From assembly GCA_023375785.1 (NCBI GenBank), contig SZWC01009534.1:29612-83638 (forward strand): 54,027 nt of DNA, read 5' to 3'. The stretch comes from Penium margaritaceum. Taxonomy: Eukaryota; Streptophyta; Zygnematophyceae; Desmidiales; Peniaceae. Positions 1 through 14,300 of the stretch are shown piece by piece. Numbering within the stretch: the stretch's first letter is position 1; each line of letters begins with the position of its first letter. Made by a program: the position numbers and the translations under genes. Below the pieces are notes generated by a model that ran no database searches, had not been told where the DNA came from, and was given only the letters and a program-made list of their open reading frames with translations.

Positions 1-374
1 TTTGTGGTCATGGTCAGTGGCACATGCCAACTCTGTCAAGGCATTGCGCACAATAGCCACACCGAGCCACCAGTATTCTACCTTGTTTATACCTGCAAGG
101 TCATGCCTAGACTATCTGCACTGTGATTGGACACTCTGATCGTGGCTGACTCGTGTTATGATTCATAGCCGTTTATTGTACTTGGTAAACTTTGTGGTCA
201 CGGTCTGTGGCACATGCCAACTTTGTCTAGGCATTGCGCACAATGGCCGTACCAAGCCACCAGTTTTTTACCTTGTTCATACCCGCAACGTCATGCATAT
301 TAGATGTGCATTGAGATTGGGCACTCTGACCGTGGCTGACTCGTGTTACGCCTCGTAAAAGTCACTTGGTAAAC

Positions 375-3300
375 TTTGTGGTCACGGTCAGTGGCACATG
401 CCAACTTTGTCAAGGCATTGCGCACAATATCCGAACCAAGCCACCAGTATTCTACCTTGTTTGTACCTGCAAGATCATGCCTAGTACATCTGCACTGTGA
501 TTGGACACTCTGACCGTGGCTGACTCGTGTTATGATTCATAGCCGTTTAAGGTACTTGGTAAACTTTGTGGTCATGGTCAGTGGCACATGCGAACTTGGT
601 CAATGCATTGCGCACAATAGCCGTGTCAGCCAACGGTTTTTAACCTTGTTTGTACCTGCAAGATCAAGCATATTAGATGTGCACTGTGATTGGGCAGTCT
701 GAATGTGTCTGACTTGTGTTACGATTCGTAGAAGTTAAAGTCACTTGGTAAACTTTGTAGTCATGGTCAGTGGCACATGCCAACTTTGTCAAGGCATTGC
801 GCACAATAGCCGTGCCAAGCCACCGGTTTTTTTCCTTGTTTATACCTGCAAGGTCATGCGTGTTAGATGTGCACTCTGATTGGGCACTCTGACCGTGGCT
901 GACTCGTGTTACAATTAGTAGAAGTTAAAGTCACTTGGTAAACCTTATGGTCATGGCCAGTGGCACATGCCAACTTTGTCAAGGCATTGCGCACAATAGC
1001 CACACCAAGCCACCGGTGTTTTACCTTGTTTGCACCTGCACGATCATGCCTAAAACATCTGCAGTGTGATTGGACACTCTAACTGTGTCTGACTCGTGTT
1101 ATGATCAATAGACGTAAGCGTCACTTGGATACATTTGTGGTCATGGTCAGTGGCACATGCCAACTTTGTCAAGGCATTGCGCAAAATAGCCACACCGAGC
1201 CACCAGTATTCTACCTTGTTTAAACCTGTAAGGTCATGCCCAGTATATCTGCTCTGTGATTTGACACTCTGATTATGGCTGACTCGTGTTAGAATTCATA
1301 GCCGTTTAACGTACTTGGTAAACTTTGTGGTCATGGTAAGTGGCACGTGCCGACATTGTCAAGGCATTGCGCACAATAGCCGTGCCAAGCCACCGGTTTT
1401 TTGCCTTTTTATATCAGCAAGGTCATGCATATCAGATGTGCACTATGATTGGGTACTCTGACAGTGGCTGACTCGTGTTACGATTTGTAGAAGCTAGTCA
1501 CTTGGTAAACTTTGTAATCATGGTCAGTGGCACATGCCAACTTTGTCAAGACATTGCGCACAATAGCCACACCGAGCCACCCGTATTCTACCTTGTTTGC
1601 ACCTGCAAGATCATGCCTAGTACATCTGCACTGTGATTGGACACGCTGATCGTCGGTGACGCGTGTTATGATTCATAGCCGTTTAAGGTACTTGGTAAAG
1701 AGTGTGGTCATGGTCAGTGGCACATGCCAGCTTTGTCAAGGCATTGCGTACAATAGCCGTGCCAAGCCACCGGTATTTGACCTTGTTTATACCTGCAAGG
1801 TCATGCATATTAGATGTGCACTGCGATTGGGCACTTGGAATGTGGCTGACTCGTGTTACGTTTCATAGAAGTTAAAGTCACTTGGTAAACAATGTGGTCA
1901 TGGTCAGTGGCACATGCCAACTTTGTCAAGGCATTGCGCACAATAACCGTGCCAAGCCACCGGTATATTATCTTTTGTATACCTGCAAGGTCATGCATAT
2001 TACATGTGCATTGTGATTGGGCACATTGACTGTGGCTGACTTGTGTTACGACTCGTAGAAGTTAAAGTCACTTGGTAAACGTTGTGGTCATGGTCAGTGG
2101 CACATGCCAACATTGTGAAGTCATTGCGCACAATAGCCACACAAAGACACCAGTATTCTACCTTGTTTTTACCTGCAAGATCATTCCTAGTACATCGGCA
2201 CTGTGATTGGACACTCTGACCGTGGCTGACTCGTGTTATGATCAATAGAAGTAAAAGTCACTTTGATACATTTGTGGTCATGGTCAGTGGCACATGCCAA
2301 CTTTGTCAGGACATTGCGCACAATAGCCACACTGAGTCACCAGTATTCTACCTTGTTTATACCTGCAAGGTCATGCCTAGTACATGTGCACTGTCATTTG
2401 ATGAGTGTGGCTGACTCGTGTTATGAGTCATAGCCGTTTAAAGTACTTGGTAAACTTTGTGGACATGGTCAGTGGCACATACCAACATTGTGAAGGCATT
2501 GCGCACAATAGTCGTGCGAAGCCACCGGTTTTTACCTTGCTTTTACCTGCAAGGTCATGCCTAGCACATCTAAACTGTAATTGGGCACTCTGACTGTGGC
2601 TGACTTGTGTTGCGATTCGTAGATGTTAAAGTCACTTGGTAAACTTTGTGGTCATGGTCAGTGGCACATGCCAACTTTGTCAAGGCATTGCGCACAATAG
2701 CCGTGCCAAGCCACACGATTTTTACCTTGTTTATACCTGCAAGGTCATGCATATTAGATGTACACTGTGATTGGGCACGCAGACCGTGGTTGACTCGTGT
2801 AACGATTCGTAGAAGTTAACGTCACTTGGTAAACTTTGTGGTCATGGTCAGTGGTACATGCCAACATTGTCAAGGCATTGCGCACAATACCCATTCCAAG
2901 CCACCAGTATTCTACCTTGTTTGAACCTTCAACATCATGCCTCGCACATCTGCACTGTGATTGGAAACTCTGACCGTGGCTGACTCGTGTTATGATCAAT
3001 AGATGTAAGAATCACTTGGATACATTTGTGGTCATGGTCAGTGGCACATGCAAACTTTGTCAAGGCATCGCGCACAATAGCCACACGGAGCCACCAGTAT
3101 TCTACCTTGTTCATACCTGCAAGTTCATGCCTAGTATATCTGCACTGTGATTTGACACTCTGCCCGTCGCTGACTCGTGTTATGATTCATAGCCGTTTAA
3201 GGTACTTGGTAAACTTTGTGGTCATGGTCAGTGGCACATGCCAACTTTGTCAAGGCATTGCGCACAATAGCCGTGCAAAGCAACCGGTTTTTAACCTTGT

Positions 3301-3740
3301 TTATACTTGCAAGGTCATGCCTACTACATCTGAACTGTGATTGGGCACTCTGACTGTGGCTGACGCGTGTTACGATTCACAGAAGTTACAGTTACTTGGT
3401 AAACTTTGTGGTCATGGTCAGTGGCACATGCCAACTTTAACAAGGCATTGCGAACAATAGCCACACCGAGCCACCAATATTCTACCTTGTTTGCACCTGC
3501 AAGATCATGCCTACTATATCTGCACTGTGATTGGACACTCTGCCCGTGGCTGACTCGTGTTATGATTCATAGCCGTTTAAGGTACTTGGTAAACTTTGTG
3601 GTCATGGTCAGTGGCACATGCCAACTTGGTCAATGCATTGTGCACAATAGCTCTGCCAAGCCACCAGATTTTACCTTGTTTATACCTAGAAGGTCATGCC
3701 TAGTACATGTGAACTGTGATTGGGCACTCGGACTGTGGCT
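375..3740 (+). repeat. Segmental duplication within the satellite, copy 1
   Basis: This stretch of about 17 to 18 monomers matches 20281-23660 at an offset of 19906 bp, drifting to 19912 bp after small indels. Rare private variants are shared in the same order. Examples are CAATATCCGAACCAAGCC at 425 and 20331, GACGCGTGTTATGATTC at 1659 and 21565, and AGATGTAAGAATCACTTGG at 3001 and 22913. One monomer near 3406-3590 differs between the copies. In this copy it carries the CAACTTTAACAAGGCATTGCGAACAA variant that is amplified downstream of copy 2. Confidence 0.9.
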
Positions 3741-4720
3741 GACTCGTGTTACAATTCGTAGAAGTTAAAGTCACTTGGTAATCATTGTGGTCATGGTCTG
3801 TGGCACATGCCAACTTTGTCAAGGCATTGCGCACAATAGCCGTGCTAAGACACCAGTTTTTTTATCCTGTTTATACCTGCAAGGTCATTCATATTAGATG
3901 TGCACTGTGATTGGGTACTCTGACCGTGGCTGACTCGTGTAATGATTCGTAGAAGTTAAAGTCACTTGTGGTCATGGTCATGGTCAGTGGCACATGCCAA
4001 CCTTGTCAATGCATTACGCACAATAGCCACACCGAGCCACCAGTATTTTACCTTGTTTGCACCTGTACGATCCTGCCTAGTACATCTGCACTGTGATTGG
4101 GCACTCTGACCGTGGCTGACTTGTGTTATCATCAATAAAAGTAAAACTCACTTGGAGACATTTGTGGTCATGCTCAGTGGCACATGCCAACTTTGTCAAG
4201 GCATTGCGCACAATAGCCACACCGAGCCACTTGTATTATAGCTTATACGTGCAAGATGATGCCCAGGATATCTGCACTGTGATTGGACACTCTGACCGTG
4301 GCTGACTCGTCTTATGATTCATAGCCGTTTAAGGTACCTGGTAAACTTTGTGGTCATGGTCAGTGGCACATGCCAACTTTTTCAAGGCATTGCGCACAAT
4401 AGCCGTGCCAAGCCACCGGTTTTTAAACTTGTTTATACCTGCAAGGTCATGCATATTAGATGTGCACTGTGATTGGGCACTCTGACCGTGGCTGACTCGT
4501 GTTACGATTTGTAGAAGTTAAAGTCACTTGGTAAACTTTGTGATCATTGTTAGTGGCACATGCCAATTTTGTCAAGGTATTGCGCACAATAGCCAGCCCA
4601 AGCCACCGGTTTTTTACCTTGTGTATACCTGCAAGGTCATGCATATTAGATGTGCACTGTGATTGGGCAATCTGACCGTGGCTGACTTGTGTTACGATTC
4701 ATAGAAGTTGAAGCTACTTG

Positions 4721-4816
4721 GTAAACTTTGTGGTCATGGTCAGTGGCACATGCCAATTTGTGAGCAATGCTTTGACAAAGATGGCATGTGCCACTGACCA
4801 TGACCACAATGTTTAC
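4721..4816. repeat. Long palindrome at a satellite inversion junction (left)
   Basis: The left arm is 4721-4755 and the right arm is 4782-4816. The arms are 35 nt each, complementary with one mismatch, around a 26-nt spacer. The arms are the GTAAAC..TTGTGGTCATGG..TGCCA part of the monomer meeting its own reverse complement. This marks where the plus-oriented array switches to one minus-oriented monomer. Confidence 0.92.
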
Positions 4817-4987
4817 AAAGTACCTTAAACAGCTATGAATCATAACACGAGTCAGCCACGGTCAGAGTGTCCAATCATAGTGCAGATATACTAGGCATGA
4901 CCTTACATGTATAAACAAGGAAGGATACCAGTGGATCGGTGTGACTATTGTGCGCAATGCCTTGACAAAGTTGGCATGCCAGTGGCA
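4756..4987 (-). repeat. Single inverted satellite monomer
   Basis: The sequence here reads as the reverse complement of the surrounding monomers: TGGCATGTGCCACTGACCA, then AACACGAGTCAGCCACGG, then CAATGCCTTGACAAAG. It is the only minus-oriented unit seen in the first 28.5 kb. Both of its borders are palindromic. Confidence 0.9.
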
Positions 4988-5028
4988 CATGCCAGCTTTG
5001 TCAAGGCATTGCGCACAATAGCCACACC
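4938..5028. repeat. Long palindrome at a satellite inversion junction (right)
   Basis: The left arm is 4938-4978 and the right arm is 4988-5028. The arms are 41 nt each with two mismatches, around a 9-nt spacer. This is where orientation returns to plus. The very short spacer makes it a strong potential cruciform or hairpin. Confidence 0.92.
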
Positions 5029-5372
5029 AAGCCACCTCTATTCTACCTTGTTTGTACCTGCAAGATCATACCTGTACATCTGCACTGTGATTGGGTACTC
5101 TGACCGTAGCTGACTCGTGTTACGATTCGTAGAAGTTGAAGTCACCTGGATACATTTGTGGTCATGGTCAGTGGCACATGCTAACTTTGTCAAGGCATTG
5201 TGCACAATAGCCACACCAAGCTACCAGTAGTCTGCCTTGTTTATACCTGCTAGGTCATGCCCAGTATATCTGCACTGTGATTGGACACTCTGACCGTGGC
5301 TGACTTGTGTTATGATCAATAGAAGTATAAGTCACTAGGATACATTTGCGGTCATGGTCAGTGGCACATCCC

Positions 5373-5750
5373 AACTTTGTCAAGGCATTGCGCACAATAG
5401 CCGTGCCAAGACACCAAATTTTACCCTGTTTCTACCTGCAAGGTCATGCACATTAGATGTGCACTATGATTGGGTACTCTGACTGTGGCTGACTTGTGTT
5501 ACGATTCGTAAAAGTTAAAGTCACTTGGTAAACTTTGTGGTCATGGTCAGTGGCACATGCCAACTTTGTCAAGGCATTGCGCACAATAGCCGTGCCAAGA
5601 CACCAAATTTTACCCTGTTTCTACCTGCAAGGTCATGCACATTAGATGTGCACTATGATTGGGTACTCTGACTGTGGCTGACTTGTGTTACGATTCGTAA
5701 AAGTTAAAGTCACTTGGTAAACTTTGTGGTCATGGTCAGTGGCACATTCC
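5373..5750 (+). repeat. Two near-identical 189-bp monomers in tandem
   Basis: The distinctive variant CCGTGCCAAGACACCAAATT occurs at 5401 and again at 5590, and the surrounding 189 bp are the same by eye. A neighbouring variant, AGAAGTATAAGTCACTAGGA, occurs at 5321 and 5889. That shows a three-monomer offset (568 bp) as well, so local unequal exchange happened more than once here. Confidence 0.85.
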
Positions 5751-6879
5751 AGCTTTGTCAAGGCATTGCGCATTATAGCCACATCGAGCCACCAGTATTC
5801 TACCTTGTTTAAACATGCAAGGTCATGCATGATACATCTGCACTGTGATTGGACACTCTGACCGTGGCTGACTTGTGTTATGATCAATAGAAGTATAAGT
5901 CACTAGGATACATTTGCGGTCATGGTCAGTGGCACATCCCAACTTTGTCAAGGCATTGCGCACAATAGTCACACCAAGCCACCAGTATTCTATCTTGTTT
6001 CAACCCTCAATGTAATGCCCAGTATATCTGCACTGTGATTGGACACTCTGACTGTAGCTGACTGGTGTTATGATTCATAGCCGTTTAAGGTCATTGGTAA
6101 ACGTTTTGGTCATGGTCAGTGGCACATACCAACGTTGTCAAGGCATTGCGCACAATAGCCGTGCAAAGACACCGGTTTCGTTTCCCGTTTTATACCTGCA
6201 AGGTCATGCATATTAGATGTGCACTATGATTGGTTACTCTGACTGTCGCTGACTCGTGTAACAATTCGTAAGCGTTAATGTCACTTGGTAAACTTTGTGG
6301 TCATGGTCAGTGGCACATGCCAACTTTGTCAAGGCATTGCACACAATAGCCACACCGAGCCACCAGTATTCTACCTTGTTTACACCTGCAAGATCATGCC
6401 TAGTAATTCTGCACTGTTATTGGACACTATGACCATGGCTGACATGTGTTATGATCAATAGAAGTAAACTTCACTTGGATACATTTGTGGTCATGGTAAA
6501 TGGCAGATGCCAACTTTGTTAAGGCATTGCGCACAATAGCCGTGCCAAGCCACCGGGTTTTTACCTTGTTTATACCTGCAAGGTCATGCATATAAGATGT
6601 GCACTGTGATTGGGCACTCTGACTGAGGCTGAATCGTGTTCCGATTCGTAGAAGTTGATGTTGCTTGGTAAACTTTGTGGTCATGGTCAGTTGCCCATGC
6701 CAACTTTGTCAAGGCATTGCGCACAATAGCCGTGCCAAGGCACCGGTTTTTTACCATGTTTCTACCTGCAAGGTCATGCATATTAGATGTGCACTGTGAT
6801 TGGGCACTCTGACGGTGGCTGACTCGTGTTACGATTCGTAGAAGTTAAAGTCATTTGGTAAACTTTGTGGTCATAGTCA

Positions 6880-7630
6880 GTGGCACATGCCAATTTTGTC
6901 AAGGCATTGCGCACAATAGCCATACCGAGCCACCGGTATTCTACCTTGTTTGCACCTGCAAGATCATGCCTAGTACATCTGCACTGTGATTGGACACTCT
7001 GACCGTGGCTGACTCGTGTTATGATCAAGAAGTAAAGGTCACTTGGATACATTTGAGGTCATGGTCAGTGGCACATGCCAACTTTGTCGAGGTATTGCAC
7101 ACAATAGCCACACCGAGCTACCTGTATTCTACCTTTTTTATACCTGTAAGGCCATGCCCAATATATTTGCACTGTAATTGGACACTCTGACCGTGGCTGA
7201 CTCGTGTTATGATCAACAGAAGTAAAGGACACTTGGCTATCTGTGGTCATGGTCAGTGGCACATGCCAATTTTGTCAAGGCATGGCGCACAATAGCCATA
7301 CCGAGCCACCGGTATTCTACCTTGTTTGCACCTGCAAGATCATGCCTAGTACATCTGCACTGTGATTGGACACTCTGACCGTGGCTAACTCGTGTTATGA
7401 TCAAGAAGTAAAGGTCACTTGGATACATTTGTGGTCATGGTCAGTGGCACATGCCAACTTTGTCGAGGTATTGCACACAATAGCCACACCGAGCTACCTG
7501 TATTCTACCTTTTTTATACCTGTAAGGCCATGCCCAATATATTTGCGCTGTGATTGGACACTCTGACCGTGGCTGACTCGTGTTATGATCAACAGAAGTA
7601 AAGGACACTTGGCTATTTGTGGTCATGGTC
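6880..7630 (+). repeat. Tandem duplication of a 376-bp satellite dimer
   Basis: Private variants recur at an offset of 376 bp. CATACCGAGCCACCGGTATT is at 6921 and 7297. The deletion form ATGATCAAGAAGTAAAGGTC, which lacks three bases of the usual ATCAATAGAAG, is near 7021 and 7397. Two monomers were copied as one unit. Confidence 0.88.
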
Positions 7631-9689
7631 AGTGGCACGTGCCATCTTTGTCAAGGCATTGCGCACAATAGCCATGCCAAGCCACCAGTTTTTTACCTTG
7701 TTTATACCTGCAAGGTCATGCATATTATAGGTGCACTGTGATTGGGCACTCTGACCGTGGCTGACTCGTGTTACCATTCGTAGAAGTTAAAGTCACCTGG
7801 TAACCTTTGTGGTCATCGTCAGTGGCACATGCTCACTTTGTCAAGGTATTGCGCACAATAGCCACACCGAGCCATTAGTATTCTACCTTTTTATACCTGT
7901 AAGGTCATCCCCAGTTTATCTTCACTGTGATTGGACACTCTGACCGTGGCTGACGCGTGTTATGATCAATAGAAGTAAACGTCACTTGGATACATTTGTG
8001 GTCATGGTCAGTGGCACATGCCAACTTGATAAAGGCATTGCGCATACTAGCCACACCGATCCACCTGTATTCTACATTGTTTATACCTGTAAGGTAATGC
8101 CCAGTATATCTAAACTGTGATTGGACACTCTGACCGTGGCTGACTCATGTTATGATGCATGGCTGTTTAAGGTACTTTGTAAACGTTGTGGTCATGGTCA
8201 GTGGCACATGCCAACTTTGTCAAGGTATTGCGCACAAGAGCCGTGCCAAGCCACAGGTTTTTTACCTTGTTAAAAACTTCCAAGGTCATGCATATTAGAT
8301 GTGCACTGTGATTGGGCACTCTGACCGTGGCTGACTCGTGTTACGATTTGTAGAAGTGAAAGTCACTTGGTAAACTTTGTGTTCATGGTCAGTGGCACAT
8401 GCCAACTTTTTCAAGGTATTGCACACAATAGCTACACCGAGCCACCAGTATTCTACCTTGTTTGCACTTGCAAGATCATGCCTATTACATCTGCACTGTA
8501 ATTAGACACTCTGACCGTGGCTGATTCATGTTATGATCAATAGACGTAAAAGTCACTTGGATACATTTGTGGTCATGGTCAGTGGAACATGCCAACTTTG
8601 TCAAGGCATTGTGCACAATAGCCACACCGAGCCACCAGTATTCTGCCTTGTTTATACCTGAAAGGTCATGCCCAGTATATCTGCACTGTGACTGGGCACT
8701 CTGATCGTGGCTGACTCGTGTTATGATTCATAGCCGTTTAAGGTACTTGGTAAACTTTGTGGTCATGGTCAGTGGCACATGCCAACTTTGTGAAGGCATT
8801 GCGCACAATAGCCACACCGAGCCACAAGTATTCTACCTTATTCTTACCTGCACGATCATGCCTAGTACATCTGCACTGTGATCGGACACTTGTAGCATGG
8901 CTGACTCGTGTTATGATTCATAGACGTTTAAGGTACTTGGTAAACTTTGTGGTCATGGTCAGTGGCACATGCCAACTTTTTCAGGACATTGCGCACAAAA
9001 GCCACACTGAGCCACCAGTATTCTACCTTGTTTACACCAGCAATATCATGCCTAGTACTCTGATTGGATACTCTGACCGTGGCTGACTCGTGTTATGATC
9101 AATGGAAGTAAAAGTCACTTGGATACATTTGTGGTCATGGCCAGTGGCACATGCCAACTCTGTGAGGGCATTATGCACAATAGCCACACCGAGCCAACAG
9201 TATTATACCTTGTTTGCACCTACAACATCATGCCTAGTATATCTGCGCTGTGATTGGACACTCTGACCGTGGTTGACTCATGTTATGATCAACAGAAGTA
9301 AAAGTCACTTGGATACATTTATGGTCATGGTCAGTGGCACATGCCAACTTTGTCAAGTACTTGCGCACAATAGCCACACCGAGCCACTGGTATTCTACCT
9401 TGTTTGAACCTGCAAGATCATGCCAACTACATCTGCACTGTGATTGGACACTCTGACTGTGGCTGACTCGTGTTATGATCAATAACCGTTTGAGGTACTT
9501 GGTAAACTTTGTGGTCATGGTCAGCGGCACATGCCAACTTTGTCAACACATTGCGCACAATAGCATGGGCCAAGCAACCGGTTTTTTACCTGTTTATACC
9601 GGCACGATCATGCATAGCACATCTACACTGTAGGTGGGCACTCTGACCGTTGCTGACTCGTGTAACGATTTGTAGAAGTTAAATTAACT

Positions 9690-11390
9690 TGGTAAACTTT
9701 GTGGTCATGGTCAGTGGCACTTGCTACCTTTGTCAAGGCATTGCGCGCAATAGCCATACAGAGTCACCAGTATTCTACGTTGTTTGCACCTGCAAGATCA
9801 TGCCTAGTACATCTGCACTGTGATTGGACACTCAGATCGTGGCCAACTCATATTATGATCAATAGAAGTAAAGTCACTTGGATACATTTGTGGTAATGGT
9901 CAGTGGCACATGCCAACTTTGTCAAGGCATTGCGCATCATAGCCACACCGAGCCACCACTATTCTACCTTGTTTGCACCTGCAACATCATGCCTAGTTCA
10001 TCTGCACTATGGTTGGACACTCTGACCGTGGCAGACTCGTGTTATGATCAATAGAAGTAAAAGTCAATTGGATACATTTGTGGTCATGGTCAGTGGCACA
10101 TGCCAACTTTGTGAAGGCATTGTGCAGAATACCCACACCGAGCCAACAGTATTCTACCTTGTTTGCACCTGCAAGATCATGCATAGTACATCTGCACTGT
10201 GATTGGACACTCTGACTGTGGCTTAGTCGTGTTATGATCAATAGAAGTAAAAGTCACTTGGATACATTTGTGGTCATGGTCAGTGGCACATGCCAACTTT
10301 GTCAAGGCATTGCGCACAATTGCCACACCGAGCCACTGGCATTCTACCTTGTTTGAACCTGTGATATCATGCCAAGTACATCTGCACTGTGATTGGACAC
10401 TCTGACTGTGGCTTAGTCATGTTATGATCAATAGAAGTAAAAGTCACTTGGATACATTTGTGGTCATGGTCAGTGGCACATGCCAACTTGATCAAGGCAT
10501 TGCACACAATAGCCACACCGAGCCACCAGCATTCTACCATAATTTATACCTGTAAGGTCATGCCTAGTATATCTGCACTGTGATTGGACACTCTGTCTGT
10601 GGCTGACTCGTGTTATGATCAATAGCCGTTTAAGGTACTTGGTAAACTTTGTGGTCATGGGCAGCAGCACATGCCAACTTTGTCAAGGCATTGTGCACAA
10701 TAGCTGGTCCAAGCCACCGGTTTTTTACTTGTTTATACCTGCAATATCATGCTTAGTACATCTGCACTGTAGTTGGGCACTCTGACCGTGGCTGACTCAT
10801 GTAACGATTCGTAGAATTTAAAGTCACGTGGTTAACTTTGTGGTCATGGTCAGTGGCACATGCCACATTTGTCATTTGTCAGGGCATTGTACACAATAGC
10901 CACACCGAGCCACCAGTATTCTACCTTGTTTGCACCTGCAAGATCATGCCTAGTACATCTGCACTGTGATTGGACACTCAGACCGTGGCTGACGCGTGTT
11001 ATGATCAATTGAAGTAAAAGTCAATTGGATACATTTGCGGCAATGGTCAGTGGCGCATGAAAATTTTGTCAAGGCATTACGCACAATAGCCACACCAAGC
11101 CACCAGTATTCTACCTTGTTTGCACCTGCAAGATCATGCCTAGTACATCTGCACTATGGTTGGACACTCTGACCGTTGCTTACTCGTGTTATGATAAATA
11201 TAATTAAAAGTTACTTGGATACATTTTTGGTCATGGTCAGTGGCACATGCCAACTTTGTCAAGGTATTGCACACAATAGCCACAATGAGCCACCTGTATT
11301 CTATCTTGTTTATACCTGTAAGGTCATGCCCACTATATGTGCACTGTGATTGGACACTCTGACCGTGGCTGACTCGTGTTACGATCAATA
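9690..11390 (+). repeat. Second satellite segmental duplication, copy 1
   Basis: About nine monomers match 15740-17440 at an offset of 6053 bp, falling to 6046 bp. Shared rare variants in order include CACTCAGATCGTGG (9829 and 15882), ACCATAATTTATACCTG (10537 and 16590) and GGATACATTTTTGGTCA (11217 and 17263). Confidence 0.85.
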
Positions 11391-14300
11391 GATGTAAAAG
11401 TCACTTGGTAAACTTTGTGGTCATGGTCAGTGGCACATGCCAACTTTGTCAAGGCATTGCGCACAATAGCCACACCGAGCCACCAGTACTCTACCTTGTT
11501 TGCACCTGCAAGATCATGCCTAGTACATCTTCACTGTGATTGGACACTCTGACCGTGGCTGACTGGTGTTACGATCAATAGATGTAAAAGTCACTTGGTA
11601 AACTTTGTGGTCATGGTCAGTGGCACATGCAAACTTTGTCAAGGCATTGCACACAATAGCCCCACAGAGCCACCAGTACTCTACCTTGCTTATACCTGCA
11701 AGGTCATGCCTAGTATATCTGTACTGTGATTGGACACTCTGACCGTGGCTGACTCATGTTATGATTCATAGCCGTTTGATGTACTGGGTAAACTTTGTGG
11801 TCATGGTCAGTGGCATATGCCAACTTTGTCAAGGCATTGCGCACAATAGCCGTGCCAAGCCACCGGTTTTTTACCTTGTATATGCCTGCAAGGTCATGCA
11901 ATTAGATGTGCACTGTGATTAGGCACTTTGATTGTGGCTGACTCGTGTTACGGTTCGTAGACGTTAAAGTCACTTGGAAAACCTTGTGGTCAAAGTCAGT
12001 GGCACATGCCACTTTTGTCAAGGCATTGCGCACAATAGCCACACCGAACCACCAGTAATCTACATTGTTTGCACCTGCAAGATCATGCATAGTACATCTG
12101 CACTGTGATTGGACACTCTGACCGTGACTAACTCGTGTTGTGATTCATAGCCGTTTAAGGTACTTGTTAAACTTTGTGGGCATGGTTAGTGGCACATGCC
12201 AACTTTGTCAAGGCATGGAGCATAATAGCCACACCGAGCTACTCGTATTCTACCTTGTTTGTACCTGTAAGTTCATGCCTAGTACATGTGCACAGTGATT
12301 GGACACTCTGACCGTGGCTGACTCGTGTTATGATCAAAAGAAGTAACAGTCACTTGGATACATTTGTGGTAATGGTCAGTGGCACATGCCAAATTTGTCA
12401 ACGCATTGCGCACAATAGCCACACCGAGCCACCAGTATTCTACCTTGTTTACACCTGCAAGGTCATGCCCAGTATATCTGCATTGTGATTGGACACTCTG
12501 ACCGTGGCTGACTCGTGTCATGATTAATAGCCGTTTAATGTACTTGGTAGACTTTGTGGTCATGGTCAGTGGCACATGCCAACGTTTTCAAGGCATTGCA
12601 CACAACAGCCACACCGATCCACCAGTATTCTACCTTGTTTACACCTGCAAGGTCATCCCTATTGTATCTGCACCGTGATTGGACACTCTGACCGTGGCTG
12701 ACCCGTGTTATGATTCACAGCCGTTTAATGTACTTGGTAAACGTTGTGGTCATGGTCAGTGGCACTTGCCAAATTTGTCAAGGCATTGCGCACAATAGCT
12801 GTGCCAAGCCACCAGGTTTTTACCTTGTTTATACCTGTAAGATCATGGCTAGTACATCTGAACTGTGATTGGGTACTCTGACCGTGGCTGCCTCGTGTTA
12901 TGATTCGTAGAAGTTAAAGTCACTTCGTAAACTTTGTGTTCATGGTCAGTGGCACATGCCAACTTTGTCAAGGCATTGCGCACAACAGCCACACCGAGCC
13001 ACCAGTATTCTACCTTCTTGATACCTGCAAGGTCATGCCCAGTGTATCTGCACAGTGATTGGACACTCTGACCCTGGGTGACTCGTGTTATGATTCATCG
13101 CCGTTTAATGTACTTGGTAAACATTGTGGTCATGGTCAGTGGCACATGCCAACTTTGTCAAGGCATTGCGCACAATAGCCGTGCCAAGCCACCGGTTTTT
13201 TCCTTGTTTATACTTGCAAGGTCATGCATATTAGGTGTGCACTGTGATTGGGCACTCTGACCATGGCTAACTCGTGTTACAATTCGTATAAGCTAGAGTC
13301 AATTGGTAAACTGTGTGGTCATGGTCAGTTGCACATGCCACCTTTGTCAAGGCATTGCGCACAATAGCCACACCGAACCACCAGAATTCTACCTTGTTTG
13401 CACCTGCAAGATCATGCCTAGTACATCTGCACTGTGATTGGACACTCTGACCGTGGCTGACTCGTGTCATGATTCATATCCATTTAAGGTACTTGGTAAA
13501 CTTTGTCAAGGTATTGCGCACAATAGCCGTGTCATGCCACTAGTTTTTTTCCTTGTTTATAACTGCAAGGTCATGCATATTAGATGTGCATTGTGATTGG
13601 GTACTCTGAATGTGGCTGACCTGTGTTACGATTCGTAGAAGTTAAAGTCACTTGGTAAACACTCTGGTCATGGTCAGTGGCACATGCTCACTTTGTCAAA
13701 GCATTGCGCACAATAGCCGTGCCAAGCCACCGGTTTTTTTCGTTGTTTATACCTGTAAGGTCATGCATATTAGGTGTGCATTGTGATTGGGCACTCTGAC
13801 CGTAGCTGACTCGTAATACGATTCGTCAAAGTTAAAGTCACTTGGTAAACTTTGTTGCCATGGTCAGTGGCACATGCCAACTTTGTCAAGGCATTGCACA
13901 TAATTGCCACACCCAGCCACTAGTACTCTGCCTTGTTTGTACCTGCAAGATCATGCCTAGTACATCTGCACTGTGATTGGACACTCTGACCATGGCTGAC
14001 TCTTGTTATGATCCATAGAAGTAGAAGTCACTTGGATACAGTTGTGGTCATGGTCAGTGGCACATGCCTACTTTGTCAAGGCATTGCGCACAATAGCCAC
14101 ACCGAGCCACCAGTATTCTAGATTGTTTATACATGCAAGGTCATGCCCAGTATATCTGCACTGTGATTGGACACTCTGACCGTGGCTGACTCATGTTATG
14201 ATTCATAGCCGTTTGATGTACTGGGTAAACGTTGTGGTAATGGTCAGTGGCATATGCCAACTTTGTCAAGGCATTGCGCACAGTAGCCATGCCAAGACAC

